Positions 6,632 through 10,371 of a DNA stretch of 10,371 nucleotides are shown piece after piece. The translations under genes were made by a program, and so were the position numbers. The notes below the pieces were generated by a model that worked only from the letters and a program-made list of their open reading frames with translations, did no database searches and was not told where the DNA came from. Source of the DNA: Candidatus Pelagibacter sp. (GTDB lineage Bacteria > Pseudomonadota > Alphaproteobacteria > Pelagibacterales > Pelagibacteraceae); contig JABMNQ010000102.1 of NCBI GenBank assembly GCA_013204495.1, positions 1 to 10,371 on the forward strand, written 5' to 3'. Numbering within the stretch: the stretch's first letter is position 1; every line of letters starts with the position of its first letter.

Positions 6632-7062
6632 TAAAATCCAAACACTCCTCTTGCTAACGATAAACCTAGTATGCTGTGAAATAAAAAATAAATAGTAAAA
6701 GATACAGCAAAGCCAAAAATTAGAGCTTTAAACATTTCAACACCTAATCGCCACGCCAAAATAAATGTTGCAATTAATGTAGAGATGACAAAACCAACTA
6801 CTGGTAAGGCATAAGCGTAAGCAATTAGAACAATCGTTACAATAATTATTTCTAAAAATTTATAAAAACTAGGCCACTTTGGTTTAAACTCTGGTTGAAA
6901 AATAATGAGTAGGGATGACAGTCCCCAGAAAAAACCTAGAATATAGGGGAATTGTTTTGGACCTACTGGATCTGATATAAAACTTAACTCTGTAAGACTT
7001 GCAACATAAACGTAGCCACAAGCTATAATAAAAGAAATTATTCCAAAAGCACGTTCGCCCAT
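6631..7062 (-). CDS. tctB: Tripartite tricarboxylate transporter, small membrane subunit TctB
   Basis: 143 residues, about four membrane spans, inner membrane; the small, poorly conserved partner of TctA. Family features are the DPVGPKQFPYILG segment after the first span (31-43), LPVVGFVISTLIATF in the third (86-100) and the C-terminal LGLSLARGVFGF (132-143). The position between tctC and tctA settles the call. No Shine-Dalgarno sequence is visible before the ATG. Instead the start follows, within about 12 bases, the U-rich tail of the hairpin lying between tctC and tctB, so its expression should be limited to readthrough transcripts. It shares one base with the tctA start. Confidence 0.88.
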   Translation of the reverse strand: MGERAFGIISFIIACGYVYVASLTELSFISDPVGPKQFPYILGFFWGLSSLLIIFQPEFKPKWPSFYKFLEIIIVTIVLIAYAYALPVVGFVISTLIATFILAWRLGVEMFKALIFGFAVSFTIYFLFHSILGLSLARGVFGF

Positions 7063-7064
7063 AA

Positions 7065-7107
7065 TATAAAAAAGTATTGGGGTACTAAAATATTAATACC
7101 CCAATGT
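7065..7107 (-). terminator. Terminator-like hairpin between tctC and tctB
   Basis: ATTGGGGTA (7076-7084) and TACCCCAAT (7097-7105) form a perfect 9-base-pair stem around a 12-base loop, with two G/T wobble pairs possible outside and three A/T pairs further in. Read on the - strand, the direction of tct transcription, the stem is followed by CTTTTTT. This is an intrinsic terminator layout, probably partial, letting tctC be made in excess over tctB and tctA. Confidence 0.8.
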
Positions 7108-7116
7108 AATAATTGA

Positions 7117-8100
7117 CTATTTAATTAATCCAATTTCTTTTGAAAGATCTTGAATTGATTGTACAGATGCTGCAACAAATTTTTGGAATTCATCACCACT
7201 TAAATCTAATGGAGCTAAACCACTACTACTCATAGTTTCTTTCCACTCTTTAGTATTGTACATTTTCGAGATTGCATTTGCCCAGTAGTTGTACGCATCA
7301 TCAGACATTCCACCTGGAACGTAGAAACCTCTCCAGTTAGCACCGATTGCATCAATACCTTGCTCTCTAGCAGTAGGGAATGATGAAAATTCACCAGGCA
7401 ATCTATCTGCAGAAAGAACAGCAAGCACTTTAATATCTCCCGAATCTACAAAACCTTTTGCTTCAGAAACATCACCTGTAAAGGCTTGAACATTTCCAGC
7501 TAAAAGTTGAGTTACAGCGTCTCCACCACCATCAAAAGATACGTATTTGATTTGTCTTACATCATCAATTCCATATTTTTTAGCAGCGATTAAAACTTTT
7601 AAATGATCCCAACCACCAACAGCAGAACCGCCTGCAACAGTAATTGATTTTGGATCTTTTTTAATTTGAGCTAATAACTCTGGTAATGTTTTGATTGTTG
7701 AGTTTTTTGAAACTGCAATAATCCCATAATCAGCACCAACAGAGCCAAGCCATCTTACTTGATCCATAGTATTTCCAGGATAAGCACCTTGTGCTAATCT
7801 TGTAGCTGTAGCAGATGAAGCAGCAACGATTAAATTGTTGTCATTTCCTCTTTTATTTACAACTTCAGCGTAAGCAACTCCACCACCACCACCGGCCATA
7901 TTAGTTACTTCCATTGAACCTGAAATTAATTTTAGATCTTGTAAAGTTTTTCCAACAGATCTGCATGTAAAGTCCCATCCACCACCTGCGTTTGCTGGAG
8001 CTATACATTGTGGGTTACTAGCTTCGAATGCGAAAGAACTTACTGATAAAGTAAAGTAAGTAAATATCGCAAGTATTATTTTTGATAATTTATTAATCAT
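7117..8100 (-). CDS. tctC: Periplasmic tricarboxylate-binding protein TctC (Bug family)
   Basis: 327 residues; binds a carboxylate in the periplasm and presents it to TctA/TctB. Residues 1-24 form a signal peptide (K4, K7, hydrophobic core, cleavage likely after SFA, before F25). The mature start has the family's ligand-loop block CIAPANAGGGWDFTCR (32-47), then VTNMAGGGGGVAY (65-77), YPGNTMDQVRWLG and the second-lobe loop AGGSAVGGWDHLK. C32 and C46 flank the binding loop and could form a disulfide. A ribosome binding site GGAG (8107-8110) lies 6 bases before the ATG and supports the start. It is the first gene of tctC-tctB-tctA, with a partial terminator just behind it. In this family the ligand may be citrate, another di- or tricarboxylate or an aromatic acid; the sequence does not decide. 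Confidence 0.93.
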   Translation of the reverse strand: MINKLSKIILAIFTYFTLSVSSFAFEASNPQCIAPANAGGGWDFTCRSVGKTLQDLKLISGSMEVTNMAGGGGGVAYAEVVNKRGNDNNLIVAASSATATRLAQGAYPGNTMDQVRWLGSVGADYGIIAVSKNSTIKTLPELLAQIKKDPKSITVAGGSAVGGWDHLKVLIAAKKYGIDDVRQIKYVSFDGGGDAVTQLLAGNVQAFTGDVSEAKGFVDSGDIKVLAVLSADRLPGEFSSFPTAREQGIDAIGANWRGFYVPGGMSDDAYNYWANAISKMYNTKEWKETMSSSGLAPLDLSGDEFQKFVAASVQSIQDLSKEIGLIK

Positions 8101-8210
8101 TTTATTCTCCGTTAATTAATTAAATTGTTTATTTAAAAAACAAAAACTATACCTTCGTAAAAATTATGCTAGAGAAAACTTAAGCAATAAAAATTTCAAT
8201 TTAAAAAGGA
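8101..8210. promoter_or_regulatory. 110-base divergent control region between tctC and the AbrB-family gene
   Basis: This is the only spacer over 100 bases in the window and must carry the tct operon promoter. On the - strand TATAGT (8146-8151) and CATAAT (8163-8168) are possible -10 elements, without a convincing -35 partner. On the + strand TATGCT (8165-8170) is a weak -10 candidate. GGAG (8107-8110, - strand) is the tctC ribosome binding site. I see no clear operator repeat and no riboswitch-like structure. Confidence 0.4.
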
Positions 8211-9260
8211 ATGAATAATTTTTTAAAAAATATAACAGATACTTTTAAAAGTGTAGGGATCGGTGCAATTGGGGGTTTTATCGCCTATAAGTTGAATTTG
8301 CCACTACCTTGGCTGTTAGGTGCATTATTTTTAAATTTTTTTTTCTCATTTACAAAAGTTAAATTAAAGTTTTCAAAAAAACTTTTAAATCCTATTTTTT
8401 TAATTATTGGAATTATTCTTGGTGGAACCTTTAATGCAACACTTCTTTATAAAGTAAATTTATGGATCTATTCATCATTGGCAATGATCTTGTTCGTTGC
8501 TACCAGTACTTTTTTTGTCAGCTTGTACTTAATAAAGATTTGTAATTTTAAAAAGATAACAGCAATTTTAGCCGCTCTACCAGGTGCCTTTATGCCTATT
8601 GTTTCAACTTTAGATGAAATCAAAAACACTGATGAGCATCAAAAAGTAATTATTACTCAAGCAACAAGAGTTATATTTATTGTGTCTTTCGTACCTTTCT
8701 TTTTTAATTTTAATCTAGGAAAAGCCAAATTAGATACAATGAATAAAGATTATTTTTTTGGTCTTAACTTTGTAACAGAAATTGGAGCGTTGATAATTTT
8801 ATCCTATTTATTTTCATTATTATTAAAGAAGATAAAAATCCCATCACCAACCTTATTAAGTGGAATGTTTGTTTCTGGTTTTTTTTACACTACAGAAATA
8901 ATTTCAGCCAGATTTCCTGATCTAGGTATTAATATAATATTTATTTTATTAGGAACCGCACTTGGAACTCGGTTGAACGGACTAACTATTAAAGAATTAT
9001 TACATTACTTGTTTCATGGTGTAATTATTAGCGGAATATTGATTTCGATTTCACTTTTATTTGCTTACTTATTAAGTTTGATTTTAGGATTTAATTTTCT
9101 TAATGCTTTCTTAAGTTTTGCTCCTGGTGGCATTCATGAGATGGTTATAATTAGTTATGCTTATGAGATTGACCCTATATTCATTAGCTATCATCATTTT
9201 TTTAGATTAATAATTATTGTACTTTGTCTGCCTGCTATATTTAAAATTATGAATAAATAA
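8211..9260 (+). CDS. AbrB-family (COG3180) duplicated inner-membrane protein, putative transporter
   Basis: 349 residues, about ten membrane spans, inner membrane. It belongs to the Gram-negative AbrB family often mislabelled 'ammonia monooxygenase' or 'transcriptional regulator'; it is unrelated to the Bacillus regulator AbrB. The family's internal duplication is plain: GAIGGFIAYKLNLPLPWLLG (18-37) and IGALIILSYLFSLLLKKIKI (191-210) open the halves. ALPGAFMPIVSTLDE (122-136) and FAPGGIHEMVIIS (303-315) are the matching loop motifs, each followed by a basic/hydrophobic helix (ATRVIFIV, HHFFRLIIIV). Function is unproven. Divergent pairing with tctCBA suggests carboxylate movement. The ATG at 8211 directly abuts AAAAAGGA with zero spacing, and an in-frame stop at 8202 excludes an earlier start. 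A rare non-ATG start a few codons downstream, or non-canonical initiation, is possible. Confidence 0.85.
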   Translation: MNNFLKNITDTFKSVGIGAIGGFIAYKLNLPLPWLLGALFLNFFFSFTKVKLKFSKKLLNPIFLIIGIILGGTFNATLLYKVNLWIYSSLAMILFVATSTFFVSLYLIKICNFKKITAILAALPGAFMPIVSTLDEIKNTDEHQKVIITQATRVIFIVSFVPFFFNFNLGKAKLDTMNKDYFFGLNFVTEIGALIILSYLFSLLLKKIKIPSPTLLSGMFVSGFFYTTEIISARFPDLGINIIFILLGTALGTRLNGLTIKELLHYLFHGVIISGILISISLLFAYLLSLILGFNFLNAFLSFAPGGIHEMVIISYAYEIDPIFISYHHFFRLIIIVLCLPAIFKIMNK

Positions 9261-9261
9261 T

Positions 9262-10344
9262 TTAGTTTAAAATTTTTTTATAGTCTTCAATAATTTTGTC
9301 CCAGTTAAATTTAACAGAATTATCTTTGGCTGCTTTACCGTATTCAAGGAATTTATTATTTTCTAACATTAAATTAATTGATGAATACACTTCATCCAAT
9401 TCATTACCATCACAGATCAAACCTGTTTTTTGATGTACGATTGCATCTGTTGCACCCCCATCTTTACCACCAATAGAAGGCACGCCATATTGAGCGGCCT
9501 CTACATAGGCAATACCAAAACCTTCAACAGATTTTTTGTGCACAATAGATGGCATTACAAAAATATTAGATTTAGCAACTAATGCATTTTTTAATTCATT
9601 AGAAATATCTTTAAAGAACATCACTTGTGGCTGCAGACCTAATTCAACTACTAGCTTTTTAATATTTTCCTCTTCATCTCCATAACCCACACAAATATAG
9701 ACAATATTAGGATAAATTTGTTTTAAGTTTCGAAGAGCCATGATCACTTTTTCATGATTTTTCCTTTTATCAAATCTTGAGACTGTAACTAGTCTTGGAG
9801 ATTTATGCCTTAATAAGTTATCGACTTTATCTAATGTTTTTTTATCCAATTCCTCAACAGGATCAACGCCTGGATTAATAACTGTAATCTTATCTTGCTG
9901 AACTCCTAATTGAATAGCTAAATTTTTAGTATATTCAGAATTAGCAATTATATTTTCAACATTATCTAAAACTTCTAATACTCTTTTATTAAGAGAAGTG
10001 CCTTTTTCATGATTTATTTCTTTACCATGAATTAAGCATATTTTTTTTTTATTAGTTTTGACATGTTCTAAACTTTTCCAGTGATCGGCAATTATGCCAT
10101 CAATCTTATTTTCTTTAATAAATTCATTAATCAGCTGAGCTTTTCTATATTTTCTAAGAAGTTTTATTCCACCAACACGCTCAATTGAAAAAGAAACCTC
10201 TTCATCAAATAATGGGTGATTTTCATGATAGTCAGCAAAAACTTTTATCATGTAGTGTTTTGAGAGTTCATTAGCTAACCCCCACATTAAATTTTGCATA
10301 CCACCAATTTCAGGTGGAAAAGTTTTTGTAACAATTAAATACAT
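9262..10344 (-). CDS. Family 4 glycosyltransferase (GT-B, PimB/WcaL-like)
   Basis: 360 residues, GT-B fold, cytoplasmic or membrane-peripheral; transfers a sugar from a nucleotide donor with retention, typically in lipopolysaccharide, capsule or glycolipid synthesis. The N-terminal half has the glycine loop TFPPEIGGMQNL (8-19) and an HGKE block (106-109) like that of phosphatidylinositol mannosyltransferases. The C-terminal half has VSRFDKRKNHE (188-198; R190 and K195 are the phosphate-contact positions), VGYGDEE (219-225), and the EGFGIAYVE signature (274-282; E274 and E282 spaced by seven), then GGKDGGATDAI (292-302). Full length. The ATG has no Shine-Dalgarno sequence but may overlap the stop of an upstream gene (TAATG), a layout seen twice elsewhere in this window. 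The gene ends one base from the AbrB-family stop codon, tail to tail. Sugar and acceptor are unknown. Confidence 0.88.
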   Translation of the reverse strand: MYLIVTKTFPPEIGGMQNLMWGLANELSKHYMIKVFADYHENHPLFDEEVSFSIERVGGIKLLRKYRKAQLINEFIKENKIDGIIADHWKSLEHVKTNKKKICLIHGKEINHEKGTSLNKRVLEVLDNVENIIANSEYTKNLAIQLGVQQDKITVINPGVDPVEELDKKTLDKVDNLLRHKSPRLVTVSRFDKRKNHEKVIMALRNLKQIYPNIVYICVGYGDEEENIKKLVVELGLQPQVMFFKDISNELKNALVAKSNIFVMPSIVHKKSVEGFGIAYVEAAQYGVPSIGGKDGGATDAIVHQKTGLICDGNELDEVYSSINLMLENNKFLEYGKAAKDNSVKFNWDKIIEDYKKILN

Positions 10345-10371
10345 TAACTATCTAACCACTTGATACTACAT
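10344..10371 (-). CDS. Possible C-terminal end of an upstream gene (truncated by the window)
   Basis: On the - strand one frame is open from the window edge through residues CSIKWLDS to a TAA whose last base is the first base of the glycosyltransferase ATG. The same one-base TAATG overlap joins the two permease genes and tctB/tctA here, so a co-transcribed upstream gene is reasonable. Eight codons are too few to establish coding or to name a product. Confidence 0.3.

Noticed and set aside
7230-7424. 64-codon open frame on the - strand in another frame of tctC
   Set aside because: It is fully inside the well-supported tctC gene and shows no start signal or family resemblance.
8211-9260. Reading this gene as an ammonia monooxygenase or a transcription regulator
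   Set aside because: These are legacy database names; the sequence is a duplicated multi-span membrane protein with no DNA-binding domain and no relation to AmoA.
9259-9281. Possible terminator between the AbrB-family gene and the family 4 glycosyltransferase
   Set aside because: Only a five-pair A/T stem can form; with this base composition it is not distinguishable from chance.
1-10371. CRISPR array, insertion sequence, tRNA or phage module
   Set aside because: No regularly spaced repeats, terminal inverted repeats, transposase or integrase motifs, or cloverleaf-like segments were seen; coding density leaves no room for them.

Overview
The window looks like a piece of a streamlined marine alphaproteobacterial genome of the SAR11/Pelagibacter type. 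By eye the GC content is about 30%. Intergenic gaps are tiny, several neighbouring genes share stop or start bases, ribosome binding sites are weak, and the content (osmotrophic amino-acid and tricarboxylate uptake with periplasmic binding proteins, a DUF6165 gene, small glycosyltransferases) fits that group. This assignment is inferred from style and content; no marker gene is present. I see no tRNA, rRNA, CRISPR array, transposase, integrase or phage gene.

Left block (about 1-3751, + strand): the C-terminal part of a FucA-like class II aldolase runs, after a 3-4 base gap, into a fused SpeD-SpeE polyamine enzyme (AdoMet decarboxylase domain joined to a spermidine synthase domain). After 59 bases come a periplasmic binding protein of the octopine/nopaline/arginine type and two HisQ/HisM-type permeases. 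No ATPase gene accompanies them. A GC-rich hairpin separates the binding protein from the permeases. A working reading is polyamine synthesis from imported basic amino acids, with the aldolase possibly disposing of the methylthioadenosine by-product.

Middle (3745-5108): a DUF6165 gene (- strand) and a family 9 (heptosyltransferase-like) glycosyltransferase (+ strand) diverge from a 32-base spacer, probably as part of a cell-envelope glycan locus.

Right block (5105-9260): a complete tripartite tricarboxylate transporter, tctC-tctB-tctA on the - strand, with a terminator-like hairpin between tctC and tctB. Divergent from tctC, across 110 bases, is an AbrB-family (COG3180) duplicated membrane protein. 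The window closes with a family 4 glycosyltransferase (- strand, 9262-10344), whose start overlaps what may be the stop codon of a further upstream gene. The tct/abrB block therefore sits between two glycosyltransferase genes and meets both of them tail to tail with essentially no spacer.

The most interesting points are the SpeD-SpeE fusion with a changed amine-binding site, its operon link to a FucA-like aldolase, the parallel post-binding-protein hairpins in two unrelated transporter operons, and the unexplained DUF6165 protein beside a glycosyltransferase.
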